Positions 21,016-30,980 of a DNA stretch of 64,000 nucleotides are shown here, in pieces. How positions within the stretch are numbered: position 1 is the stretch's first letter; each line of letters starts with the position of its first letter. The notes beneath the pieces are model-generated. The model was given only the letters and a program-made list of their open reading frames with translations, had not been told where the DNA came from and made no database searches. A program made the translations under genes and the position numbers. The DNA is from Bremia lactucae. Lineage: Eukaryota > Oomycota > Peronosporomycetes > Peronosporales > Peronosporaceae. Location of the stretch: the NCBI RefSeq assembly GCF_004359215.1, contig NC_090613.1, positions 1,379,382 through 1,443,381 of the forward strand, in the 5' to 3' direction.

Positions 21016-21358
21016 GCAGCTTCAGACGCAAGATGCCATGAATGCTTTTTTAATATGTTGACCTGTAAAATATGTCAATGGATTAATGCAGCACCGTCGA
21101 ATGTATCACCTTTTGCCGATTTGCAAGTAAAAGCAAATCTTTTACGTGTTGAAACAAAAATTTAATACACAAATGCCTTTGACTACCTTGGTGGTGTTGT
21201 ATAATGTTGTAAGATGGCCTCCATAAATACATATGATCTTTGTTCAAGCTATCGCCATTTACTGGCATGGCATCAGTAAGAAAACTTGACACTCGACAAG
21301 ATGGGGCTTTCGCCAGCTGGTGATTGCCCCAAACATAAGAGGCTTGGTAACAGTCGGG

Positions 21359-22907
21359 CTAGTTTTTAATATCTCTTGCACTATGATTGTCCTTCTCTTC
21401 GACTAGTGCGTTAGAAAAATATGCGCTGCTAGCAACAGAATGTGGTGAGGGTGTTTCTGGAGAGTAAGGCGCTGCCAGGTAATTCGCGTCTCCGCTTTCG
21501 GATCTTGGTGTGTAGACAACAGTATTTGCGACCCCATTGATCTGCATCGACCTCGGTCCAGAGAGATCGACGTGAAGAGCGAATCCCCGTTTCGAGCCGC
21601 TAATGCTTCTTCCGTTGCGATACGAGCTGTTGCTGCGCAAACTACTATGACGCTCGATAATTTCACCGCTCCGATTACTTAACACCTCCAAGCTTTCGTC
21701 GACTTCTGCTTCAATAGCAGCTAATACCTCTTCTTCATTGCGTATGCTTTCAGCAGATAAACGCGAATTAATAGTCTGGTTTGCACTACGCTTCGACTTG
21801 TCCGATTCGGGATCGCTAGTTAGTTTACCCCCGCAGCAACGTTTCCACCATGGCACCTGAACCTAAGGAACGAAAAAGCCGCCGATTAAAAACGGTGAAA
21901 AGAGTGCTCCCTGACGCTCAGTTTGTCCTCTAGACGTCAAGGCGGCTGATAATGAAACATACATTATTTTGACGGTCTTGAGCGGTCTTTCGCTTGCGCT
22001 GACGGACAATATAATCGTAGGTCGTCATATTCTCAAAACCTAAGTTTATCTTAAGTTCGCGCTTCGACAAATAAAAAACTATTTGATATGTACGTACACA
22101 AGTGAAAGTGAAAAAGAGTGAGCTGAACCATCATAAACAGCCACGGAGAAAGGAAAGCCAGCAGCACGATATGTAGAATTCGTAGTGTCTGCAGGGAAAT
22201 ACGGTACTGTTCATTCTCGCAAAGTCCCGTGAAATTATTTTTCGCTGTGGTACATCCGTAGCTTGTGGCTGAGTGTCTCTTCATGTCGTTTTCACCTGTG
22301 TACAGGTCGATAACGATATAAACACCCACGGCAATCTGCACTGCGAGAAATAGCGATGCACCCACTACGGAGCCCAAAAAATAGCGATAATTCTTTTTGC
22401 CGACGCAATTATTTAACCATTTGCAATGGTGGTCGAACACATCGACGCACTTGTCGCACAAGCGACAATGTCGACTTTGGTCGTTCCTAAAGCAAGCAAC
22501 AATAAGTCTATATTAGCCCCGTATCGCGCACACGAGGCTCGTACCACGCACACATATTTCATGCAAACATTGCAGTAGACTCTATTATCTGGGCGCGAGT
22601 CTCTATTTCCAATAAAAGTCTAAGGCAGTGAAACATCATCATTGACTCATACTTTGTCTATTTCGCTATTCGATCTTACCGACGGTCTCATAATGCAGTC
22701 ATCAGACGGGTCCGTCCCTGTGCAGTACGCTACGGATACCACCGTAAATAAACAGACGGCTGCGTATACGATGCTGAGCACGATAGCTGGCGCTTTCTCC
22801 AGAATGGGTGTGTAGAACGCAAAGAAGAGCGCTACAGCGGCCGGAAATACCACCCACGTAGCCAGCTGTAGGACGTGAAATGGCTTCTCCCATCCATCCT
22901 TGCGCAT
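21359..22907 (-). CDS. DHHC palmitoyltransferase, five exons
   Basis: Exons 22907-22680, 22619-22552, 22486-22098, 22039-21963 and 21862-21359 join in frame through GT..AG introns of 60, 65, 58 and 100 nt, giving 421 residues. The cysteine-rich domain appears only after splicing exons 2 and 3: '[10 protein letters not shown]' followed by '[18 protein letters not shown]' and '[15 protein letters not shown]', with catalytic DHHC. Two membrane segments precede it and two follow. After the fourth comes '[17 protein letters not shown]', equivalent to the TTxE region, where T-T-Y-D has Asp for Glu. The Ser-rich C-terminal tail is probably cytosolic. DHHC enzymes S-acylate cytosolic cysteines of membrane proteins. 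A Cys pair in 'WWKRCCGG' may itself be acylated. Substrates are unknown. Confidence 0.88.
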
Positions 22908-24257
22908 ACTAGGCGCTTCTAGACTTCTTCAGGCGTCTAAAGGTTGTACAAGCTGTCGCCGGAACGCGCTGTCTATCAGTTAAAGCTGACCGTAAAATTA
23001 AGAAAAGTCGGAGTTAAAAAATATTCGCCGCAGGTTGGAAATTTTACTCCAAACAAAGACCGTCAATTGTAGGATACTGTCAAAGTTGATATACCGTTGG
23101 TTTCAAACGAGCCGTTGCGTTAGCGCCTGTTTAAGATCCATCACTGCGAAGCCATTAAAAACCGCAACAGGACTGGGTCTATTGTGTTGATAAAAAGAAT
23201 GTGTGCTGTGATTTTCTTTGGCGCACATTCGATGGATGAACCAGCGATAACAAATGCCAAAGCCTGGATCACGACGACGAGTTCATACAACGACGAAGAG
23301 TTCTTGACGATAACATGGAGAAAATAATTCAAAGGTTTTGACAAGGCGAAGAGAATGCAGCCGTGTAGCTATGATTTGTTAGCCTGATCTTACTAGTCGT
23401 TCTAGCACGAATTTAAATTCGACAAGGCGATTGCCGAGATGCAGTATTATTTACTCAACCCCGAATTCGTCAATATATGCCGAGCAAATTTTTGTTGTCG
23501 CAATTGCGATTTAAAATGTCACTCATGACGTATTGCATCATCATGGAAGCCTCACGTGGTTGAATTTAGTTATTTAACAAGCTTTAATTTCACTAGCCAA
23601 CGCGGAAATTTTTAGCACTCCACCGACCGCATAAATGCGTCTAGAATGTTAGGATGCGAAAAAGGTCTGACGTAGTCTTTGCATAAATGTTTAATTTTTT
23701 TGAGCCTTTTTATGAAGCTATCTGCGCGAAGTCTTTAGCAAAACATTGATTGCTGCTTTCTACAATGAGGAACTTAATTTTCAGCGAATACGCAGCTGAT
23801 ACGTTGTGAACCCATTCGCCTGATGCTTTACAAAAAAGGAACTGCTACAAAAATATTAATCTGGATTATAAAAGTTTGACATATTGATCACTTGCTTAAA
23901 ATGTGAAAAGGCAAATTATAGCCAATAAAATTATGTACAGCTGTGGATAGAAAGAAATGCGACACCTCTTCTAGAACTTACATAAGGACAATGGTCCACG
24001 TTACACGGAACCACCAGCCATACCAGGCAAAAAAAAGCAATAGCTGATTTTGCTTTCCATTTCTTAGGTTTTAAGAACATCAATTAGTAAGGTTTTCAAA
24101 TTAGCTGTCTCCACTTAGGTGCATGTCGGTAAATTCAGGATTCTAATTAGGTCAAGGGTTTGTGAAGAATTCAGCGAAAAATTCAAGTAACTCGAATGTT
24201 GATTGATCATCGCTCGATATCGCGTGATACCATTATTCTAACGTATTACGGTCGACC
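22908..24257. other. Long AT-rich intergenic region, no gene recognised
   Basis: This 1.35-kb gap lies between divergent genes. One small frame (23141-23344, minus) has no protein-like features. I found no transposon ends, tRNA or hairpin. It is the largest empty stretch in the gene-rich arm. Confidence 0.35.
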
Positions 24258-25085
24258 ATGTACGCCCCAGTGGACGTAGAGATACGGCACCATTCGCCCC
24301 CCGACATTGTCAAGTCTTACAGGCAACAGCTGATGCGCTCATTGTTGGCGCTGGCTGTTGTTGTCGTGGGTCTGACGGCCGGTGTTCTGCTCTTTCGCTT
24401 CGTTCGAAGCGATAACTTTGATACCGTAGTCCAATGGCTTAAGTCCCACGAAGCACTAGGCTCTGTTCTCTACGTCTGTAGCTTCACGTGCTCCGTCGTA
24501 TTATGTTTCCCATCCACTGCCTTTGAGCTCCTTGCTGGCTACGTTTTTGGCCTGTGGCTTGGTCTACTACTTGCCACCACGGGAAAACTCCTGGGCTCTG
24601 TGCTCTCTTACGTCATCGGTCGTTACTTATGCCGACAACGTGTACATACCTACATGGCGCGTGGCCACCCGGCTCTACAAGGACTTCAAAACTTGTTGCG
24701 CAAGCGTCAAATTCTGGTCGTATTTCTGACGCGCATAGCACTATTTCCTATTGCAATAAAGAATTACGGACTCAGCGTGCTGGACGTATGTTTTCCAGTG
24801 TTCTTTACAGCCGCGCTGCTCACTGGCATTCCATTTTCCTTCATTTGGGTCTATTCAGGCCATGCTGTCGAGAATTTGGCCGCCCTGCTGGTCCAACCTA
24901 CTACATCTGGTCAGAGCACCGAAATCGTTTTGCTTCTTCTGGGAGCAGGCAGTGCTTTGCTGCTGCTGCTCATAGTGGGTTTGTACTCTCGTAAGTATGT
25001 ACAGGACCTGGCAAACGAGGAGAAGGACGCCGACATGACGGTAGTCGACAAACCCAAGGGCCAGGAAGAACTTACGGATGTTTAA
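24258..25085 (+). CDS. VTT/DedA-domain (SNARE-associated Golgi) membrane protein
   Basis: This 275-residue single-exon protein has about five hydrophobic segments. The diagnostic VTT stretch includes 'CFPSTAFELLAGYVFGLWLG' (about 83-102), then 'TTGKLLGSVLSYVIGRYLCR' (about 108-126) and 'LRKRQILVVFLTRIALFPIA'. This order is that of TVP38/TMEM64 proteins; the family also includes TMEM41B and VMP1, which act as lipid scramblases at the ER and Golgi. The short N-terminus is hydrophilic and the C-terminus acidic and Lys-rich, both likely cytosolic. The ABC transporter gene follows on the same strand. The family is clear, but scrambling activity is inference. Confidence 0.87.
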   Translation: MYAPVDVEIRHHSPPDIVKSYRQQLMRSLLALAVVVVGLTAGVLLFRFVRSDNFDTVVQWLKSHEALGSVLYVCSFTCSVVLCFPSTAFELLAGYVFGLWLGLLLATTGKLLGSVLSYVIGRYLCRQRVHTYMARGHPALQGLQNLLRKRQILVVFLTRIALFPIAIKNYGLSVLDVCFPVFFTAALLTGIPFSFIWVYSGHAVENLAALLVQPTTSGQSTEIVLLLLGAGSALLLLLIVGLYSRKYVQDLANEEKDADMTVVDKPKGQEELTDV

Positions 25086-25414
25086 GAACGTTATTACTAA
25101 TATTGTGTTCATTACTACGTGAGAAGAGTAATAATACTACATTGAGGATATTAGTCATGGCTGGTGTCATCAATGGAGAGATGTATTTATTTATCCTACT
25201 CTTTCTGAGGGAATGGTTGACTTTATGTAAACGTTCGACGCAATTTATAGAAGCAAAAAAATTGCTTAAACTGTTGCTGTTTCTTCCCGATTCGGGGAAG
25301 CCGAGGTATATCAAGTTGTTGCTATGTTTTCATTTTTTTTTATTTGCCTGCGTGTCAGCATATAACGTCCTTCTTTGGTCTTGCGTGTCAATTTTCATTT
25401 TGCAAGCGACGATC

Positions 25415-28400
25415 ATGGCAAGGGCTCGACAAAGCGATCGCAAGATTAAGCGAAAGCCAAACAGCTCTCACAAGTTCACGCCACTTTCAGCGAAAGACTT
25501 TAGCTCATCTGTCTCAAGTGTTTCGAGTGAACCGACACCCATTCTTGATATGCTTGTCCATAGTTATCGGAAACAAGGTCTGCATCGTCATTTTCACGCT
25601 CGTAGCTCCCGACAACGTGAAATTTCGACAAGAAGTGGCCCTCGAGACTCGCTTTTCACACCTCGCCGTCCAGTTGGTGCTGTTCCAGAACTTTTTGTTA
25701 CGTTTCGCCATGTCTCACTGGCACTGGATGTCCCTACACCCTCTGCTTTAGCAGCGGCAGCATCGAATCAAACAAATCGCGAAACTTTGGCTTCGAATCA
25801 GCTTTCAGCTATTAAAAACTCCGTGCAAAGCGCTTTCGCAGTCCTCACATTGTCAAAAACCGTAACGCATCGTCAGATATTGAAGAATGTAACTGGAGCT
25901 TTCATACCAGGCTCTATGACTATAATCCTTGGACGCTCGGGATCTGGAAAATCAATGCTTCTTAAACTTCTTAGCGGACGACTCAATGTTTCAAAAGATA
26001 ATGTGACTTTGGATGGAGAAGTCTCGTACAGCGGGCTTTCTCGAAAGGATTTAAAGACGCAATTGCCACAGTGTATAGCGTACGTTCCACAGCAAGATTT
26101 GCATCTTTCTGGGATGACTGTAAAAGAAACGCTCGACTTTGCATTCGAATGCTGTGCTATTAACGCCGATGCAAGTGTGGTCAATACCGTGTGCAAGGCA
26201 CGAGCGTCCGAATATTTATCCACGCGCCCGATGATGAATCTCACGGGGGAGCGAGATCCAGTGACTGTGATTCGAGAACTTGGATTGACACGCTGTCAGG
26301 AAACCATTGTAGGTGATGAACGGATACGTGGAGTCTCTGGAGGAGAGAAGAAACGATTAACAGCTGGAGAGATGGCATTTGGTTTGCATGCAGTCTCGAT
26401 GATGGACGAGATTACGACGGGACTCGATAGTTCATCGGCTTACGATATTGTTAATGCTCAGCGCCGTTTAGCCAGACAACAGCGGCAGACGGTAGTGATT
26501 TCGCTGCAGCAGCCCACGCCTGAAATATGGGCACTCTTTGATAATGTGTTACTATTAGCGGAAGGTGAAGTGCTATATCATGGCCCTCGAGACCACGTAC
26601 AGGCATATTTTGAAGCATTAGGCTTTGTTTGTCCTCCGAAGCGTGACCTGGCCGACTTTTTGTGCGACTTAGCGTCGCCTCAGCAGATTCAGTACGAGCA
26701 ACTGCATGCGCCGCTTCCTGGAAGACGCCGACATCCTCGTAATGCCAATGAGTTTGCTGATTTATGGATGATGTCGCCTGTATACGAAGCCATGGTGGAG
26801 GAGTTGGATTGTGTCGACAATGACACGGAAGCATACAGCCAGCGCCATTGCAAATACGAAGACAAACGACTGTATTTGGATCAGCAAACATTGCTACAAG
26901 TGCCGGCATTCCGGCAGAGCTTTCTACATAGCACGTGGACAGTTATCAAGCGACAGATGCGCCTTTTTGGACGGAACAAGGTCTTTATTGTAAGTCGATT
27001 GGTGCAGGACCTACTTGTCGGTATCATGGTGGGATCAGTGTACTACGGCATGGATCTCGCAGACGTCCAAGTAGTATCGGGCGTCGTCTTTTCCTGCACG
27101 CTATTTCTTGGACTCGGTCAGTCTGCGACACTATCTACCTTCTTTGATGCACGTCAAGTCTTTTACAAACACCGCGGTGCGAACTTTTACCGCTCTTCTA
27201 GCTACGTCTTTGCAACGTGCTTGAGTCAAGTACCTCTTGCGATTACTGAAGCCTTGATATTCGGCTCACTAGTCTACTGGTTGGGTGGACTTGTTAATAG
27301 TCTGGAGCAATTCGTGGTGTTTGTGCTTTATATGTTCTTGACAGTGATTGTTTTTGTGGGCGAGTACTTTTTTCTATCGTGTGCGTGTGCAACGCTACCC
27401 GTGGCTCAAGTAATTTCCACGTTCGCATTGCTATTCTACATCCTTTTTGCGGGGTTTGCAGTCTCTCGGGAACAACTACCGTTGGCCCTGCGATGGATCT
27501 ATTGGTGCAATCCTTTAGCATGGACAACTCGTGGCATCTTAGTGAGTCAGTATCGCAGCAATATATTGGACGTCTGCGAGTATGGTGGAATTGACTATTG
27601 TAGAATGTTTAATGGTAAGACTTTAGGGATATACTCTCTGGGGTTGTATGACGTTCCTGACAATCCCAAGTGGGTAATACTTGGTATCCTATTTCTTACG
27701 ATCTCGCTCGTCGTCATTAACTTATTATCGTACTCGATGCTGGAATACTATCGTCATGAATCTACCTTAGTACTTCCACTTACGTCGCTGTCAGAGACGA
27801 TCCTCGCAAGACAATCGTACGCCATGTTGTCGACACCCCGTGGCGATGCCGACGAATTCCATGAGATTGACATGACGGAGATTCAAGCTCGCAACGAATT
27901 GTTGGTCCGAGATGTAAACAAAGACATTAGCGACTCTTTTTTCGCGTCGCAAGGAGTTCCAACGGACCCGAAAGACGTGTTTATGCGCTTGGCCACTCAA
28001 TGGAATGTGCCGCCTGTGACGCTCGCTTTTCATGATCTTCGATACACCATTGCAGTGCCTGCAGTGGATTGTGAGGGACAACATGGCATCGAAGGAGCCT
28101 CAGATCGTCCAGTGGGTTTTGGCTCATGTAGCAAAGCAGGCGAGAGCAAGAAGACGGAATCTCGAGAATTACTGAAGGGTGTCACGGGTTATGCATTGCC
28201 TGGTACGATGACCGCACTAATGGGCTCTACTGGAGCTGGGAAAACTACACTCATGGACGTGCTTGCAGGCCGCAAAAGTACAAGGAGAGGCAATTCGATG
28301 ACGAATGAACAGAATGTACCGATCCTTCGAGGCCAAGTGTTGCTGAATGGCTTTGAGGCGACCGAGCTTGCGATTCGTCGATGCACAGGATATTGTGAGC

Positions 28401-30142
28401 AGACGGATGTACACTCGGAAGCGTCGACATTCCGGGAGGCTTTGCAGTTTTCAGCATATCTTCGTCAAGACAAACGATTAGCTCCTGACCGGGTAGAAGC
28501 GATTGTCGATGAATGTCTGAATCTGTTGGATCTTGAAGCCATAGCTCATCAACTCATTCGTGGCAGCTCCAGTGAACAACTCAAGCGATTAACGTTAGGA
28601 GTCGAACTCGTGGCTCAGCCAAGTTTGCTGTTTCTTGATGAACCTACGAGCGGTCTAGATGCTCCCGCAGCAAAGAAACTTATGGATGGTGTACGCAAAG
28701 TAGCAGACTCGGGATGCACAGTCATTTGTACGATTCATCAGCCATCAGCGGACGTCTTTCTACTCTTTGATATGCTTTTACTCCTACAGCGTGGCGGCGA
28801 GACTGTGTACTTTGGCGAAGTCGGACTGAATGGTGAGATACTTGTGAATTATTTTCAAGGATTGGGTCTTCCACGCAGTGCCCCGACCTTTAAGCGTGGA
28901 GACAATCCTGCCTCATGGATCTTAAATGTCATTGGTGCTGGAGTCGAGACAATAAAGCCGCAGTCGTCAGTACCGATGAAAAGCAAGCCAACTGAATCTA
29001 CAGCAACGACAATTCCTCATCACCAGCAATTGGATGCTTCGACAACTTCTTCCGCAAGCTTGGAGCACGTGCGCCAGGAACCACTAGACTTTGTGACAGC
29101 GTACAAGGCAGGTCGCTTAAAGCAACGTCTGGATGCCAAACGAGCTGCTCCTGGAGTATTCATGCCATCGGACCGGTTGCGCCCTGTAGCGTTTAACCAG
29201 CGTCAAGCTGCAAGCAACGGGCAGCAGCTTTCGATGCTCGTGCGGAGGTTCGTACGGCTCTATTGGCGCACACCAGACTACTCGACCAATCGGATAGTGA
29301 TGGCATTGACACTGGGCTTAATCTTTGGACTCGTTTACTCGGGTAGCAACGATTTTACTACGTATCAAGGCGCTAACGGCGCAGTCGGCTTAATTTTCTT
29401 CTCGACGTGCTTCTTAGGGGTTGGAGCCTTCGTAAACATATTGCCACTTGCCTTTAACGAGCGTGGGCCATTCTATCGTGAACGCGCTTCCGAAACGTAC
29501 AAGGCATTGTGGTATTTCGTAGCGTCTTCTGTCGTGGAAATCCCATATGCCGCTATCACGTCAATGGTATTCTTGAGCGTATTCTACCCGTTGGCAGGAT
29601 TCTCCGTTTATAGTGATTTTGCTCAAGTTGTTGAGTATTGGCTTATCCTTTCGTTGCACATTCTTTTCCAGACATACTTTGGGCAATTCTTTATCTTCGC
29701 TATGCCCAGCATCGAGCTTGCGGCTGTGTTTGGGGCGCTCTTTGACTCGATTTTTCTCATGTTTATGGGCTACAATCCGCCGGCATCAAGCATTCCGGAT
29801 GGATACAAGTGGTTGTATCAGCTCGTGCCACATCGCTATACGTTCCAAAGCCTTACGGCGCTCGTGCTGGGAGATTGTCCGCTTGATCAACTGCAGCTAA
29901 TTGCAGAAGCTGTAGCCACTAATACCACCATCAATGTATCGGGCTGGCCGTTGGGCTGCCAGCCACTTACAGACGCACCCCCGACGCTGGCAAACATTAC
30001 GCTAAAAACATACATCGAACACGTTTTTGGCGCAAGTCGTGATGACACAGCTGGCTCAATTGGTGTCGTCGTGGGGCTTCTTTTGATTATGCGTCTCGCC
30101 ACGCTCGTTGTTATGCGTTTAGTCAATCTTCAGAAACGATGA
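25415..30142 (+). CDS. Full-size ABCG (PDR-type) transporter
   Basis: From the ATG at 25415 the frame gives 1,575 residues in the PDR order NBD1-TMD1-NBD2-TMD2, without introns. NBD1 has Walker A 'GRSGSGKS' (about 173-180), signature 'VSGGEKKR' (about 307) and 'DEITTGLDSSSA'. Its H-loop His is replaced by Gln ('ISLQQPTPE'). NBD2 has Walker A 'GSTGAGKTT' (about 936), a degenerate signature 'SSSEQLKRLT', 'LFLDEPTSGLD' and a normal H-loop 'TIHQPS'. This asymmetry, with one canonical and one degenerate ATP site, is typical of PDR pumps. Such pumps export hydrophobic compounds and contribute to fungicide or phytoalexin tolerance. The frame is also open for 104 codons upstream (from 25103), with other possible starts including an ATG at 25157. 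That stretch is hydrophobic and unlike a PDR N-terminus, so I excluded it. Confidence 0.92.
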   Translation: MARARQSDRKIKRKPNSSHKFTPLSAKDFSSSVSSVSSEPTPILDMLVHSYRKQGLHRHFHARSSRQREISTRSGPRDSLFTPRRPVGAVPELFVTFRHVSLALDVPTPSALAAAASNQTNRETLASNQLSAIKNSVQSAFAVLTLSKTVTHRQILKNVTGAFIPGSMTIILGRSGSGKSMLLKLLSGRLNVSKDNVTLDGEVSYSGLSRKDLKTQLPQCIAYVPQQDLHLSGMTVKETLDFAFECCAINADASVVNTVCKARASEYLSTRPMMNLTGERDPVTVIRELGLTRCQETIVGDERIRGVSGGEKKRLTAGEMAFGLHAVSMMDEITTGLDSSSAYDIVNAQRRLARQQRQTVVISLQQPTPEIWALFDNVLLLAEGEVLYHGPRDHVQAYFEALGFVCPPKRDLADFLCDLASPQQIQYEQLHAPLPGRRRHPRNANEFADLWMMSPVYEAMVEELDCVDNDTEAYSQRHCKYEDKRLYLDQQTLLQVPAFRQSFLHSTWTVIKRQMRLFGRNKVFIVSRLVQDLLVGIMVGSVYYGMDLADVQVVSGVVFSCTLFLGLGQSATLSTFFDARQVFYKHRGANFYRSSSYVFATCLSQVPLAITEALIFGSLVYWLGGLVNSLEQFVVFVLYMFLTVIVFVGEYFFLSCACATLPVAQVISTFALLFYILFAGFAVSREQLPLALRWIYWCNPLAWTTRGILVSQYRSNILDVCEYGGIDYCRMFNGKTLGIYSLGLYDVPDNPKWVILGILFLTISLVVINLLSYSMLEYYRHESTLVLPLTSLSETILARQSYAMLSTPRGDADEFHEIDMTEIQARNELLVRDVNKDISDSFFASQGVPTDPKDVFMRLATQWNVPPVTLAFHDLRYTIAVPAVDCEGQHGIEGASDRPVGFGSCSKAGESKKTESRELLKGVTGYALPGTMTALMGSTGAGKTTLMDVLAGRKSTRRGNSMTNEQNVPILRGQVLLNGFEATELAIRRCTGYCEQTDVHSEASTFREALQFSAYLRQDKRLAPDRVEAIVDECLNLLDLEAIAHQLIRGSSSEQLKRLTLGVELVAQPSLLFLDEPTSGLDAPAAKKLMDGVRKVADSGCTVICTIHQPSADVFLLFDMLLLLQRGGETVYFGEVGLNGEILVNYFQGLGLPRSAPTFKRGDNPASWILNVIGAGVETIKPQSSVPMKSKPTESTATTIPHHQQLDASTTSSASLEHVRQEPLDFVTAYKAGRLKQRLDAKRAAPGVFMPSDRLRPVAFNQRQAASNGQQLSMLVRRFVRLYWRTPDYSTNRIVMALTLGLIFGLVYSGSNDFTTYQGANGAVGLIFFSTCFLGVGAFVNILPLAFNERGPFYRERASETYKALWYFVASSVVEIPYAAITSMVFLSVFYPLAGFSVYSDFAQVVEYWLILSLHILFQTYFGQFFIFAMPSIELAAVFGALFDSIFLMFMGYNPPASSIPDGYKWLYQLVPHRYTFQSLTALVLGDCPLDQLQLIAEAVATNTTINVSGWPLGCQPLTDAPPTLANITLKTYIEHVFGASRDDTAGSIGVVVGLLLIMRLATLVVMRLVNLQKR

Positions 30143-30369
30143 AGGTAATTTGCGTGGGTCGAAATGATGCGTTCCATACACGGAATGGTTCTGTGTAAGA
30201 TGCTTTTTTTGTGAATGCACCAAGATGAAAAGCGTATTTTAATTTGAAAAATGGAATGCACGTGTGATTCGCCGTTCGCTTTTTGTAAATCGCTGCCGTC
30301 CTGATTAATAAATATATATTTTAGAAAAGAAAAACAAAAACTGCCTTTCGATTGCAGGGACTAGTCAAC

Positions 30370-30793
30370 TTAATGTAAATTTAATGTGGAGGATTTTCTA
30401 AAGCCCTGATGGCTAGTGTCATAGACCAGTTTCTGGTCCATGAGATCGCCAAGCAAGCGCGAACGGTCTTTTCACTCAGCGCTTGCAATCTGCTAATAGC
30501 TCGCTGCTTGCTGCCGGTGATACGTAACGTGAAAGCTCGTGGCTCTTCCACTCGACGCGTGTCACGGGTGTCGCGTGGGAGATGAATTCGGTTGGGCACG
30601 ATTTGAATTCGATACGTGGCAGTTTGGTGGCATCGCTCAGGCGAGATGTCGGGTTGATGGGGATTGCATTTCGTGATCAGTCTCATCCTTCTGAAGCAGC
30701 GCTTCCACCTGTGCAAAGCCTCTGGGCTTCGCCGATGGCTCTTGAATTTGTTTAGCTCCTTATCAGCGCCGGCATCATACGTGACGAGATCAT
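30370..30793. repeat. CRN-related repeat module, copy 1 (degenerate)
   Basis: This segment is homologous along most of its length to 52430-52990, which has one extra internal block. Shared landmarks are 'GCTGCTTGCTGCCGGTGATA', 'CGATACGTGGCAG' and 'CAAAGCCTCTGGGCTT', ending at 'GGCATCATACGTG'. The central part also resembles the 5' region of the CRN gene at 31376-31420 (IG-x-x-L ... TWQ ... GI on the plus strand). On the minus strand both copies conserve the peptides 'FKSHR' + 'SPEAL' and 'FTLRITGSKQRA', so it is unclear which strand was once coding. No intact frame remains. This copy has no LTR at its right end and so looks like the empty-site form of the 52-kb copy. Confidence 0.55.
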
Positions 30794-30980
30794 GCTAACA
30801 TTATATAACTCGCTATTTTTATGATATCCAAAATTTGATACTTATCATATCATTCGACGCCTATTAAAATGAATAGAGAAAGTACCGGCATGAATCAAGA
30901 AGCTTCGTTAGCATTTAACCTCCTGTAAGGTTATTTCGCAAAATGTTTTCTTAACAGGCATTCTTAAATTTGATGCGAAT

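Noticed and set aside
24523..24994. Alternative frames inside the VTT gene
   Set aside because: Shadows of the conserved VTT frame.
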